The position numbers and the translations under genes are program-made. Of a stretch of DNA of 64,000 nucleotides, positions 53,068 through 64,000 are shown one piece after another. The notes below the pieces were generated by a model that searched no databases, was not told where the DNA came from, and saw nothing but the letters and a program-made list of their open reading frames with translations. Position 1 is the first letter of the stretch. Every line of letters starts with the position of its first letter. This DNA comes from Pleodorina starrii. Taxonomy: Eukaryota; Chlorophyta; Chlorophyceae; Chlamydomonadales; Volvocaceae. The stretch covers positions 9,155,001 through 9,219,000 of the forward strand of contig BRXU01000001.1 in assembly GCA_030267565.1 (NCBI GenBank). Reading direction: 5' to 3'.

Positions 53068-55543
53068 GATGAACTTTACCTACACTACCGGTAAAACATC
53101 CCCCGACCAACCAAACGTTTTCGTTAACGGCTCAGCTTGGAACGGCTCCGCTTGGGCGAACATCATGCTCATGTCGCCATCGAAGTTCGCCGCGCGCTAC
53201 AACGGCTCGGCCGGCTGCACCGCACCCAACCCGGGGGATAGCGGTGACTATCTGACGAATGCTACTTCCGGAGCATATGGCACACGCCGCGACATGGCCT
53301 CCCCAGTGCTGGATTTCTTTGCCGTTGCATTATTCTGGTATCACGAAGAGTATCTTCAGCTGTGCAAACCATTCCGGCTGTACGTCTTCATAAAGTTAAG
53401 GGATCGGGACGTAAGAAGTGTGGGGAGCTACCTCAACACCAGCTCCTGGATGGCCAACAAGTGGGTTCAGGCCAACGACCCGACTGACCCAGTTTGCCCC
53501 AACTCCCCCACCAGCTTCGGCTACACCTACCTCGAGCTGTACAAGTGCCCCTGCCCGCCGTCACCCAGCCCGCCTCCACCATCACCACCCGGACCGCCCG
53601 ACCCACCCAGCCCGCCTAGCCCCTCACCCCCTTCGCCTCCCCTGCCACCTTCACCATCTCCACCGCTGCCGCCCTCCCCTTCACCACCTCTTCCGCCCTC
53701 CCCATTCCCACCTCTGCCGCCATCCCCATTTCCACCTCTGCCGCCCTCGCCTTCTCCACCGCTGCCGCCCTCCCCATCGCCGCCTCTGCCGCCCTCCCCA
53801 TCTCCACCGCTGCCGCCCTCCCCTTCACCACCTCTTCCGCCCTCCCCATTCCCACCTCTGCCGCCATCCCCATTCCCACCGCTGCCGCCATCCCCATTTC
53901 CACCTCTGCCACCCTCCCCATCTCCACCGCTGCCACCCTCCCCATCACCGCCCTCTCCACCCTCCCCATCGCCGCCCTCTCCACCCTCCCCGTCGCTCGC
54001 CGCCTCTGCCACCCTCTCCACTGCCGCCCAAACCACCCTCCCCTCCGCCGCCCAAGCCCCCTTCCCCGCCGCCGCCTCCACCACCCCTTCCACCCTCCCC
54101 GCCCCCACCCTCGCCACCTTCCCCACCTCCCCCGCTTCCACCACCGCCGCCACCGCCACCACCTCGCCCATCCGGACCGCCGGGCGTCTCTCCCTCTCCA
54201 CCACCCATGCCGCCACCCTCGCCCTCGCCGCCTTCCCTCCCCCCATCACCGCGCCCTCCGTCTCCACAGCCGCCTCCACAACCCCCTCCTCCGCCATCCC
54301 CTGCGCCTCCGCCGCCGCCCTCACCTCCCTCCCCTAGCCCCCTTCCACCCCCGTCTCCGTTCCCATCTCCCCCGCCACCTTCACCGTCTCCACCGTCGCC
54401 CCCATCCCCACAGCCTCCCCCTCAAATCCCACCCCCGTCTCCCGTGCCCGGTGTGAGAGATCCGCCTCCGCCTCCACCTTCACCCTCTCCTCCACTCAGC
54501 AGCCCTCAAATAGGTCCGCCTCCTCTAAAGCAGCCAAAGGCTCCCAAATCGCTCAGGCTCCGCTCATACCCGCCCTCACCCCCACCTTCATCCCCGTCCC
54601 CGCCTCGACCCCGCCCACCCTCGTCTGCCGGCCCTCGCCCGCCGCCTCCTTCCCCCAACGCCTATCTCATCGACGGTTTTCCCTTCTCATCCTGTACGGC
54701 ACGGGATGTTCATTTGTCGCCGTACCGTATGACGTCCCCCGTGGGGCCGGTCAACACCACATCCGTCGACGACTCCTTCTGTTTCCGTGTGGCAGCCATG
54801 GGTGGCAGCACGGGCGAATTGGGCGGGGTTGCTGGTCCCTGCTCAAACATGACAGTCAACACGATCGAGATGAATATCAGTGAGTGGTGCATTGCAGAAC
54901 GTGGCATAGTGCATGTTTCCTGCGGATCGATAGCGTATTATACTTGCATGTGCGAAGCCGATATGGTGGTTACCGATGGTTTTGGTTAAGTTTTGGTTTT
55001 GGTCGGCTCTGGTTTTGGTTTGGGGTTCGGGGCTTGGGAGGCTGTTTCAATTTGGCCTTTAGGGGGGCGGACCAATGCATGGCTGCGGGCGTCAGTGCTT
55101 CGTCATACTGCACCCCGTGCGTTCGTTCGTTTACTGCCACCCATTCGCCACACCATATAGCCCCAGCCACCCATTCGCCACACCTTATTTTTCGCCACGC
55201 ACGACCCTTCACGAAATGCAACACCCCTGCAGATCCGTCCTGCGTTCTTGAGAAACCCAAGGCCATCCGAAAGGCCACAATCAACGGTGTGCGGGTGTTT
55301 CCGTACTACAGCCAGAAGGTCTGGAACGGCGACACGTACGGCATCCTGGGTTTCAGCCGCCTGACCGACCACTTTCCCGTCGTCCCTCCGTCGGGCGGGC
55401 TGTACTTGTGTCTGGCAATGTCGCGAAGCAGCAGCAGCAGCTGTGGCATCCCGCGGGGGCTGTGCTTCGGGCCCAGCTGCGTGTACTCGCTGTTCAACAA
55501 CGAGGTGACGTGCTGCCCGGCGAGCGAGGCGGCGCTTGGATAG
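53068..55543 (+). pseudogene. Pherophorin-like gene 2, 3' part
   Basis: After the duplicated GATGAACTTT the frame continues the N-terminal pherophorin domain ([40 protein letters not shown]) into a rod of SPPLPPSP repeats. Near 53990 a TCGC duplication (TCGCTCGC) moves the rod out of frame; the neighbouring frame then carries [21 protein letters not shown], and the C-terminal domain from NAYLIDGFPFSSC. A last exon starts at 55233 after CCTGCAG (VLEKPKAIRKATING) and stops at 55541-55543. Compared with gene 1 the rod is longer and its first half is built of a different repeat. The insertion and the frameshift make this gene non-functional as assembled. Confidence 0.8.
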
Positions 55544-56312
55544 GCAACACGCGAGTAGTGCCGTACACGGATATTGCTCCATCCGGTTGGCGCTTGGTGG
55601 TGGGGAACGGAAACACGGCCTGCTGGACACTGGCGTGGTGCAGTTGCGTATGGTATCGTATCGTACCTATCTAGAGGTGATGACGCCCGGCGGCGGGTTG
55701 GCGTTTGTAGCGTCCATTCCTTCTTTTTACGTTATTATTAACCCATCAAATAGCTAGTGGTAAGCACCCGAATTTTAATATTGCGTTACAGATCGCCGTG
55801 TTTGCGGATTGTGCCCATGCATACACCCGCCGCGCCGCCGTTGCTTTCGATGTTTCTGCTGCTGGGGGCGCACGCACGCGCGGAGATGGGTCGCTCATAC
55901 ATACTAGTAACCTCGCTCATCTATAATCATCATGTCATGCGGTGCGGTGGATGGCACTCACTCACCAAACGAATGCATGGCAGCAGGACGGATGTATGCT
56001 GTCATACGCGCTGCTGCTAGCTATGGCTGGCGGATTCTTGTATCGACATAAAACTCATCATGACCACGGGATGAATTTAAGGAGTGCTTGGCATGGGAGG
56101 TGCTCGATTCAACATGCAGCAGGAAGCAATAGCAGGTGGTTGCATGCGCATGCATGCATGTCTGGACGCGCGCGTTCCCGCGGCGGCCCTGCTTGATATT
56201 GCTCCCCACGTAGTTAGACCATTTTTGGATGTACGGGCAGCACTATGAGGATAGGATGCCATGCGAGTTAGAATTTGGAAGCAATATACATCGTTTGTCT
56301 GCCGCCGACGGT
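55544..56312. other. Spacer paralogous to 16309-17290, no gene recognised
   Basis: Collinear with block A downstream of pherophorin gene 1. Confidence 0.5.
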
Positions 56313-56481
56313 GCCTGTTTACAATAGTAATAGTAAATAATATTAACGATACGCCCGGCCGATAGCCGAGGCGTGGGTTATGGGAGCAGAGGGGGTGGGG
56401 TGACGGGTTTCCCCGGTCCCAGCCCCCCCCCCCCCCCAGGCCCCCACTACCGCAAGGAACTGAAGACTTGTCCCACGTTGG

Positions 56482-57114
56482 TTACGTGCCGGCCGGTGTC
56501 GGTTCCGCATGGGGGTTACGTTCCATTTGTCTGCGGGTTATAACGATAGTGTTGAGTGTTCTAACTGCATGGTCGTGGAGGTCGTTGCAGCATGCTCGGG
56601 CTTCCTTGCTGCCCGTGCCTAGGGTGTGGCGTAGAGGGCGTAGAGGGCGTAGAGGGGTAGAGAGGCGTAGAGGCGTAGAGGGGCGTAGAGGCGTAGAGGG
56701 GCGTAGAGGGCGTAGAAGCGTAGAGGCGTAGAGAGGCGTAGAGGGCGTACCTTCCTCATGGTTCCCGCAAAGCCGAGGCTGATGGCTTCCTGTGTTGTGT
56801 AGCGGACCTTCCATCCGGCTTCCGTGAGGAGTTCGGCCAGTTCTGCATGTTGTACGGCCTTGTCGTGCTGTTTCTGTGTGTGGTTTATTTGTGTCAGCGG
56901 TGTAGCCGACCTCAATGTGTACTGTGTATTGGCTGGGGTCCGGAGGTCCCGTGTACCCTGGCGCTCGCGCTTCGTGGAGGGGGATGTCGGGTATAAGGAG
57001 TATATCGGGCCGTATTTTGAGGCGTTTCTCATCCGCGATTTCCGGGAGCAGCCATTTGGGCAGGCGTGTGCCAGCCACGTAGTCTGGTCGGGTGTCCGCG
57101 GGGCCGGCGTCCAT
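56482..57114 (-). pseudogene. Truncated Dualen endonuclease coding end, frame-broken
   Basis: Retains RLKIRPDILLIPD, HIEVGYTADTN and the terminal NTIVITRRQMER, but with frame shifts (for example a lost triplet part near 56915) and an inserted minisatellite. It lacks RNase H and the CCHC knuckle. Not functional. Confidence 0.8.
56628..56750. repeat. GTAGAGGCG/GTAGAGGGC minisatellite inside the truncated Dualen
   Basis: About 12 imperfect units of 8-11 bp. The intact copies have a single GTAGAGGGCGTAGG at this place, so this is an expansion specific to this copy. Confidence 0.85.
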
Positions 57115-57207
57115 TATAATGTAGCAGCCTCCATTGGACCCCCGGGCTAGCGTACTGGTAATTGTTTGGACCGCCTTGTTGTGCCGCTGTATGGACGCCT
57201 GTTTACA

Positions 57208-58480
57208 TTGAAGAATGGACCAGGGGTGCCTAATCAGGCCACAATTCGCCCGTATACGGCGGTATCGGCTGTTGGGGACCCCTCCATCCGCGGGTGGTTG
57301 ATGCTCATTGTAGGCGCGTGATGATAATGACGTACCGGTAACACAACTCTATCGATCTTGCCTGGAGCAAAGCGTGCGTGGCGGGAACTAATAAATAATA
57401 GCGGGTCCCCTCCGCCGCTCCGTTGTACGACAGCATTAAACGCAACAAGAGTCAAGCGAGAAGCTCGGTCCGTATACCGGTATCGTAGTAGTCCGAGGTA
57501 TTTCGCGCACTCCTTCCAGGACACGGGCGGGCCCACAAAATGTTGGCCGCCTGCGCGCGCAGCCCTTCACGCACTACCCCGATCAAGGTGCATCGTACGT
57601 GATATGCTTGCCCTGCCTCCCCGCAAACACCATCAGCTCACACTTGTTCACACTAAAACTCATCACAATCACGTCACAGAATGGATGGAATGAACTCACG
57701 TCCTGTCTATCGTAGTGCCAAAGTAATCTAGCTCAGCCTCCATCTCCTCCCTCGCGCTCAGGGCTTTGGCTACTGTACAACCCCAATACAAATGTCTTCT
57801 CTGTCACCTACCTTCCCGTATATGCACACCGCACGGGCATTTCGCTGCCGGATGACCGCGTCAGGCGCAGGATGGAGAAGGCCGAAACCTTAGCAAGGGA
57901 GCATACAATCCCAGCGCAGTTTCCATGAGTAGTTGCCTTACCGCGTGAAGACTGGGATGGACTCGAGGACTTGCGAGCAGACAAGTGTGCTTGCTTCCGT
58001 AGGAGGAGGCGAGCGACGGAGCCTGGTTGTCGACTGCATTATCTGCCGCGGGGGGGTGTAACGTATGGGCAGACGACGCAGCGGAGACCCTAAAACCCTA
58101 GCCCCTTTCACCTGTCCCCTGCCCCAAGCCTCTTGCACCAATTCCCGGCCCCCATCCCCTGCCACCCATCTGCTGCCCTTGCCACCAATCTCCGGCCCCG
58201 AGCCCCTGCCTCGAATCGGTTGCCCGTACGTCAGTGGGCCCTATGCCCAACATGCGCGGACTTTAGGCAGTTACCTTCGGGTGCTTGAGGTTCACACTTC
58301 AGAGTGCCTGGATAACTACGGAATCAAGCCTGATGTACGCCATATGTGCTGTGTAGCCTATGCAATGCGTGGGCAGAGTCCGGAATGCTGGCCAGTTACA
58401 GCATCCGTGTAGCCTTTCATGTATCCGTGGAGCCTTTCCAAGCTGCTCCGAGTCGATCTCCAGCGAATACGGCTCTTTTA
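57208..58480. other. No gene recognised; block B spacer
   Basis: Related in patches to block A (17320-17480 and 18200-18370). A telomere-like CCCTAAAACCCTA lies at 58088-58100. Confidence 0.4.
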
Positions 58481-58699
58481 TCGTATCACGTGCGATCTAA
58501 TAGCACCCCACAGGCACCCGTCCGCAAGTGCGATCTTCGCCAAAGCGTCGGCACCTCATCCGCGCCCACGTCACGAACGCTCTGTTGCAATGGAAGCTGC
58601 AGCCGTGCCGTTTCGACTTCTTGTGTGCAGCACGGTGAGACTGCATCCCGCTCGCGCCGCGCCTTCAACCCTCCCAAAGCGCAGAGCCACGTGGCAAAG

Positions 58700-58790
58700 T
58701 CAATTTTGAACAAGGGGTTGGTGTCGGCTTCCTCGAAGCCGGAAAAAGGGCGGGGCCCCACTAAATCCGTACGGGTCAAGTTGAGTGCTA
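58700..58790 (-). repeat. Short element shared with 24205-24290
   Basis: Contains CCCGTACGGATTTAGTGGGG and the CCGGCTTC/GAAGCCG inverted repeat on the minus strand. Confidence 0.7.
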
Positions 58791-58914
58791 GGGTGGCGAG
58801 GGCGTGAAGTAGTGAGTCGACATTCCTGCTGATAGGCAGCCAGAGCTTTATATCTGAAATGCCTGCGGCTTCAGCAATCCGACCCATGTTTAGCATCGCG
58901 CGCCGTCTCGGCAC

Positions 58915-59610
58915 TGTGCAACTCTTCCGGCCAGCGCATTGGCTGAAGTTACTTGACAGTAGACATGGAGTGTATCATTTACACATCACGCAGGCTGACT
59001 TGCCAATAGAAGGACAGCGGAACTGTTTGCGAGGGTTGCGACGACGTGCAGTTGCCGACGAGAGTGCACAGGCTTCGCTACTGAGGTATTCGCCGTAGAG
59101 GAGGCTTGACTGCTTTAACATTAGGACAGGGAATGTAGAAGTCCATCCCTAGGTTGCCGACTGGACTTGTTGGGCGGCCCGCTGAAGACCGCTGCATAAT
59201 GCGTGCATTTGCGGCTTGGCGTCCAACAATCAGCAGTTTGCCCCTTATGGTTTGCTCCTTGCAACCTTTGTAATCGAAATATGCGTCAATTCGGTCGGAC
59301 CGGGTAGCAGAGCTGTGGTGTGGTCGCGGGAAGAATGTTCGCAATGCAAACATAGTTGGTTGCCGAAACGAAGATTCATTTCACGCCGTCATGTCAGAAA
59401 TCCACTTTGAGGAACGATGAATCTTCTGGAATTAATTATAGGCCGAGAGGCGTTGGTTTGACCTCGGCCTCGGTCCATGGAGACTGCCAAACTGGTTTTT
59501 ACTCGTGCGATGTTGGGTTCCAATAATAAATTTACCGTGCAATAAAGAATGTGATATATTACTTATGCAGTATTTCCGTTGGCCGAGATTCTGCACTTTT
59601 GTTAGGACAC
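58915..59610. other. No gene recognised
   Basis: Less GC-rich, without coding pattern. Confidence 0.35.
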
Positions 59611-59611
59611 C

Positions 59612-59682
59612 ACAGTTCACAGTTCACAGTCCACAGTCCACAGTCCACAGTCCACAGTCCACAGTCCACAGTCCACAGTCCA
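59612..59682. repeat. CAGTCCA heptanucleotide microsatellite
   Basis: About nine CAGT(C/T)CA units in a row. Confidence 0.9.
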
Positions 59683-59704
59683 CACGGACATGGGCAATCC
59701 TACA

Positions 59705-59745
59705 GGGCGGGGCCCCCCCGGGCGCTTCGCGCTGGGGCCCCGCCC
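59705..59745. repeat. Perfect 12-bp inverted repeat GGGCGGGGCCCC
   Basis: Arms at 59705-59716 and 59734-59745. A similar pair is at 63742-63751 and 63819-63828. Confidence 0.75.
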
Positions 59746-60262
59746 AATAAGAGACGGCAGCAGAGCGCTGCCCCACCTGCTGCTGTACGAACCGTCCGCG
59801 TGCCAAAATGCTGAGGTGGCGCCCTGACCGACGGCCCCACCTGGTGCGCCACCCCTCGCCACCCAACACCCTCCCCTGCCCTTAAAGTGTGTCATCGTGC
59901 GCGGGGCTGCAGCTCTGTCGCAGCAGCGCCCGCCTTCCTTCCCACGTCTCTCTCAATCCTCTGTCTCTTTTGGAACTCGGCCGGCGGATAGTGAGGGAAA
60001 CCGTGGCTCCTTCCAACAGACGGCGACCGGCTTCTGGGTGGTACCGTGTACCGGTATCCGGAGCACAGCAGAAACGTATGCCCCCTGCTCGAGCACTTTT
60101 TGCCCACACGCGCATCATGGGGCACCCGGATTCCGTATCTGGTTCAGGACATCAATCCGGGCCCAGGCCCATAGACCGACACTGGCCGCTGCCCCAGGGC
60201 ACGCAGCCCTGCTCTGCTCTAAGAGTGCCGGTGCCAGCCAGCCCGCCAGTGCCAGTCAGCGG

Positions 60263-60950
60263 GCGAATGAACCAAGCAGGTCGACACACGGCGGCGCGGT
60301 CCACTATCTGTCCCGCGTACATTCCTGTGCGGAGCGACTGTGATAGGGCAAGGTAAGGTAAGGTAGCTATACGTACACACACACACGTACCGCTACTGGC
60401 CTTGTCCGTGCCCACGCCTCATGTGCGGAGTAAAGCGTTGAAGCAAGCAACACTCACTCACTCACTCACTCACCCACTCAAAAGCCGCAAGCCAAGCTCC
60501 GGCCGGGCGTTCCTGCGATCCCAGGCACGGGGCCTGGGTACAGTTTACAGACACAGATGCACACTCTCTTTCTCTCTGTAGTGCAGCTCTCACCATACCA
60601 AATAACATGCACATCGGCACAGCAAACACCAACACCAGCAGCAGCAGCAGCAGCAGCAGCACGATCACAACAATTACACATCAGCAGGACAACACAACAC
60701 GGCCAATGCGACCTGATCGTCAGACACGCCCTACACGCCCAGACACGCCCAGACACGCCCCTGCCGTCCGAACCCCGCGGCCGAACCCCGCGACCAGACC
60801 GCCCTGGGCCGTGGCCGCACTGCACACTTCCAGGCGCTGCCTCCAGGCGGTGGACAAGACCCGCCACCGCCTCCGCCTCCGCCTCCGCCTCCGCCACCGC
60901 CTCCGCCACCGCCTCCGCCACCGCCACCGCCTCCGCCACCGCCTCCGCCA
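60263..60950. repeat. Dispersed duplication, copy 3 of 3 (truncated)
   Basis: Follows 19268-19940 closely up to the CCGCCT/CCGCCA run, then is replaced by the CCCGA array. Confidence 0.85.
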
Positions 60951-62768
60951 CCCGACCCGACCCGACCCGACCCGACCCGACCCGACCCGACCCGACCCGA
61001 CCCGACCCGACCCGACCCGACCCGACCCGACCCGACCCGACCCGACCCGACCCGACCCGACCCGACCCGACCCGACCCGACCCGACCCGACCCGACCCGA
61101 CCCGACCCGACCCGACCCGACCCGACCCGACCCGACCCGACCCGACCCGACCCGACCCGACCCGACCCGACCCGACCCGACCCGACCCGACCCGACCCGA
61201 CCCGACCCGACCCGACCCGACCCGACCCGACCCGACCCGACCCGACCCGACCCGACCCGACCCGACCCGACCCGACCCGACCCGACCCGACCCGACCCGA
61301 CCCGACCCGACCCGACCCGACCCGACCCGACCCGACCCGACCCGACCCGACCCGACCCGACCCGACCCGACCCGACCCGACCCGACCCGACCCGACCCGA
61401 CCCGACCCGACCCGACCCGACCCGACCCGACCCGACCCGACCCGACCCGACCCGACCCGACCCGACCCGACCCGACCCGACCCGACCCGACCCGACCCGA
61501 CCCGACCCGACCCGACCCGACCCGACCCGACCCGACCCGACCCGACCCGACCCGACCCGACCCGACCCGACCCGACCCGACCCGACCCGACCCGACCCGA
61601 CCCGACCCGACCCGACCCGACCCGACCCGACCCGACCCGACCCGACCCGACCCGACCCGACCCGACCCGACCCGACCCGACCCGACCCGACCCGACCCGA
61701 CCCGACCCGACCCGACCCGACCCGACCCGACCCGACCCGACCCGACCCGACCCGACCCGACCCGACCCGACCCGACCCGACCCGACCCGACCCGACCCGA
61801 CCCGACCCGACCCGACCCGACCCGACCCGACCCGACCCGACCCGACCCGACCCGACCCTACACGACCCGACCCGACCCGACCCGACCCGACCCGACCCGA
61901 CCCGACCCGACCCGACCCGACCCGACCCGACCCGACCCGACCCGACCCGACCCGACCCGACCCGACCCGACCCGACCCGACCCGACCCGACCCGACCCGA
62001 CCCGACCCGACCCGACCCGACCCGACCCGACCCGACCCGACCCGACCCGACCCGACCCGACCCGACCCGACCCGACCCGACCCGACCCGACCCGACCCGA
62101 CCCGACCCGACCCGACCCGACCCGACCCGACCCGACCCGACCCGACCCGACCCGACCCGACCCGACCCGACCCGACCCGACCCGACCCGACCCGACCCGA
62201 CCCGACCCGACCCGACCCGACCCGACCCGACCCGACCCGACCCGACCCGACCCGACCCGACCCGACCCGACCCGACCCGACCCGACCCGACCCGACCCGA
62301 CCCGACCCGACCCGACCCGACCCGACCCGACCCGACCCGACCCGACCCGACCCGACCCGACCCGACCCGACCCGACCCGACCCGACCCGACCCCACCCGA
62401 CCCGACCCGACCCGACCCGACCCGACCCGACCCGACCCGACCCGACCCGACCCGACCCGACCCGACCCGACCCGACCCGACCCGACCCGACCCGACCCGA
62501 CCCGACCCGACCCGACCCGACCCGACCCGACCCGACCCGACCCGACCCGACCCGACCCGACCCGACCCGACCCGACCCGACCCGACCCGTCCCGACCCGA
62601 CCCGACCCGAACCGACCCGACCCGACCCGACCCGACCCGACCCGACCCGTCCCGACCCGACCCGACCCGACCCGACCCGACCCGACCCGACCCGACCCGA
62701 CCCGACCCGACCCGACCCGACCCGACCCGACCCGACCCGACCCGACCCGACCCGACCCGACCCGACCC
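60951..62768. repeat. (CCCGA)n pentanucleotide satellite, about 364 units
   Basis: Nearly pure for 1.8 kb. Variant units are few: CCCTA-CACGA near 61856-61865, CCCCA near 62391, CCCGT near 62590 and 62650, and ACCGA near 62611; all but the first lie in the right third. The minus strand is (TCGGG)n, a dense G-quadruplex-forming pattern. All frames stay open through it, which explains very long ORFs that I do not accept as genes. Confidence 0.97.
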
Positions 62769-63199
62769 GCTCCAGCAGTGCCTCACCGCTCGGTAGCGTG
62801 CCCCATGTGGCCGGTCCGTCTCTGGCGGCCCCACGTCGTGGAGCTCCAACAGCACCAGCGGCAGCTGCAAGTCACGGAGGAAAGGCGAGGCGGCGACAAC
62901 CGACAAGGAAGGAAACCGAGTGGAGGGGAGCCGAGCGAGTGAGGGGCGGTGCGCGGGATGAAGAGATCCCAAGCCGCGCACGCGGTGAGAGTGGCGTGCT
63001 TGCGCTTCCAGTGAGGCCAAAGAGCGGGCGTTCCCAATCCCTTCGGTTGCAACCGCCCACCACCCCCATCCCCACCCCAGCTCCGTCAAGCCGTGTCGCT
63101 GTCTCGGGTCCTCCACGGGTTCGCAATCTACGGTACCCACGGACCCGCCCACCACCTACGGCACACCCATACAAACCAGCACGGTGAGACTTCAACCTT
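62769..63199. other. No gene recognised
   Basis: Not homologous to the sequence that follows the equivalent point in copies 1 and 2. A short plus-strand frame (VVELQQHQRQLQVTEERRGG, stop near 62940) looks helical but is too short to name. Confidence 0.35.
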
Positions 63200-63430
63200 T
63201 CCAACCCTTCCAAAGCGCAGTGCCATTAGCAATTAGAGAGGGCAGCAGAGCGCTGCCCCACCTGCTGGCGGCCAAGCACTGTCAAACGAGCCGTCCGCGT
63301 GCGAAACTGTGCACTTCTGCACGTCGCAGCACCCCCAACGGTGCTGGATCCAGGCAGGGTGCGCCGCTACGCAGGGAGTCCGCATCGACTGACGTCTCCG
63401 TCGACCTGCACAGAACCTTCGGATTTTTGC
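63200..63430. repeat. Segment related to 18441-18680
   Basis: Shares CCAAAGCGCAG, GCTGCCCCACCTGCTG and TGCTGGATCCAGGCAGGGTG with block A. Confidence 0.65.
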
Positions 63431-64000
63431 TTTATCAAACTCCGTCGCTTGCTGCCGCTCTGTCTCGCTCTCCCTGTCTCTCGCTTTCTCTCTCCCCCTC
63501 CAGTGCGGATTCCCCGTACTATTGTCTCGCGAGTATCAGCCTTTGCCTCCCCGCGTGAGTTGTTGTATCCTGGGTGTATCATGAAAGCTGTCCTGGCCAG
63601 ACAAACCCGGCTGGGTACCTATTACTAATAGGTCATGGTACAACATGAGTCCTCCGTATGGAGCGATCCTTGTTGTGTGCTGTCCCAGATCCCACCGTCA
63701 TCAATTGGCGTGCTGGTTCCTGCGCTTTTCTGTCCATAAGTGGGCGGGGCCGCAGGGTCTGTGTCGGACCCCCTAGGTCGGTCAACCCTTATGCCGGAGC
63801 TTATAATGAGGCGATTGAGGCCCCGCCCCCTAGGGTTGCCCCTGTCCGTGGCTGACTTGCTGCCTGGCTGGCTGAGTGACGACCAACCTTGATGACTCGT
63901 TACGCTATAAAACAAGCTTAATAGCCCTTGACGAACTCTATTACAATCAAAAAAACAATAGTGCATGTATCAGTTTAAAAGTTGTTTGACTGAGTCCATG
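63431..64000. other. No gene recognised; contains inverted repeat 63742-63828
   Basis: GGGCGGGGCC at 63742-63751 and GGCCCCGCCC at 63819-63828 flank about 67 bp. No coding pattern; the last 120 bp are AT-rich. Confidence 0.4.

Larger units (their letters stand above)
56324..57196 (-). mobile_element. 5'-truncated Dualen copy with 11-bp target duplication
   Basis: Flanked by GCCTGTTTACA at 56313-56323 and 57197-57207. The interrupted sequence corresponds to intact block A sequence near 17295-17325. The element is the last 873 bp of Dualen: the end of the restriction-like endonuclease, the 3' untranslated region with a C-run, and a degraded AAT-type tail. 5' truncation is usual for LINEs. Confidence 0.9.

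Noticed and set aside
60557..63187. Very long ORFs on both strands (Arg-Pro-Asp-Pro-Thr and Gly-Ser-Gly-Arg-Val repeats)
   Set aside because: They are pentanucleotide repeats read as protein; (CCCGA)n has no stop in these frames.

Overview
The window looks like nuclear DNA of a volvocine or chlamydomonadalean green alga. The evidence is high GC, genes with GTAAG/CAG-type introns, two pherophorin-type hydroxyproline-rich extracellular matrix genes, non-LTR elements with the domain set described for Chlamydomonas Dualen/RandI (APE-type and restriction-like endonucleases together), and a tyrosine-recombinase retroelement with split direct repeats like Volvox kangaroo. The species cannot be fixed from sequence alone. 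Almost everything is transposable elements, their nested insertions, tandem arrays and segmental duplications. No intact host gene can be claimed with confidence.

Layout. 1-1063: 3' end of a Dualen element (+) with an ATT tail. 1.7-2.4 kb: CAG-rich minisatellite. About 2.9-7.76 kb: a non-autonomous DNA transposon carrying a 16-unit, mostly 217-bp tandem array. 8.6-8.9 kb: a cluster of direct and inverted ATGACTGG motifs. 9.0-11.4 kb: a duplicated segment with a leucine-rich-repeat-like gene fragment cut by a 480-bp miniature LTR element (TRIM). 11.8-12.05 kb: a LINE relic. 13.3-20.6 kb: duplication block A, with pherophorin gene 1 and an RPAP3_C-type exon. 20.6-24.0 kb: a PIF1-like helicase pseudogene fused to the end of block A. 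25.7-26.6 kb: an inverted-repeat region around a small ubiquitin-binding-type zinc-finger ORF. 29.6-36.3 kb: a tyrosine-recombinase retroelement (A1-B1A2-B2) with a decayed gag-like ORF and an intact recombinase, but no reverse transcriptase that I can see. 36.8-60.95 kb: block B, the paralogue of block A, swollen by insertions. 60.95-62.77 kb: about 1.8 kb of (CCCGA)n. The remainder is unassigned.

The central structure is at 37.6-53.1 kb. A Dualen element on the minus strand sits inside pherophorin gene 2, flanked by the 10-bp duplication GATGAACTTT. It has been hit by a solo LTR, a complete TRIM with a 5-bp duplication, and a 3.06-kb DNA transposon. Removing each insertion plus one target-site copy rejoins the Dualen reading frame at every junction. 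What remains is about 11.8 kb with one frame break, coding for about 3,770 residues. The order is signal peptide, unknown region, 6-8 hydrophobic segments, a Josephin-like cysteine protease, APE endonuclease, reverse transcriptase, an uncharacterised region of about 450 residues, RNase H, CCHC knuckle and restriction-like endonuclease. The Josephin assignment and the membrane segments are the most novel points here.
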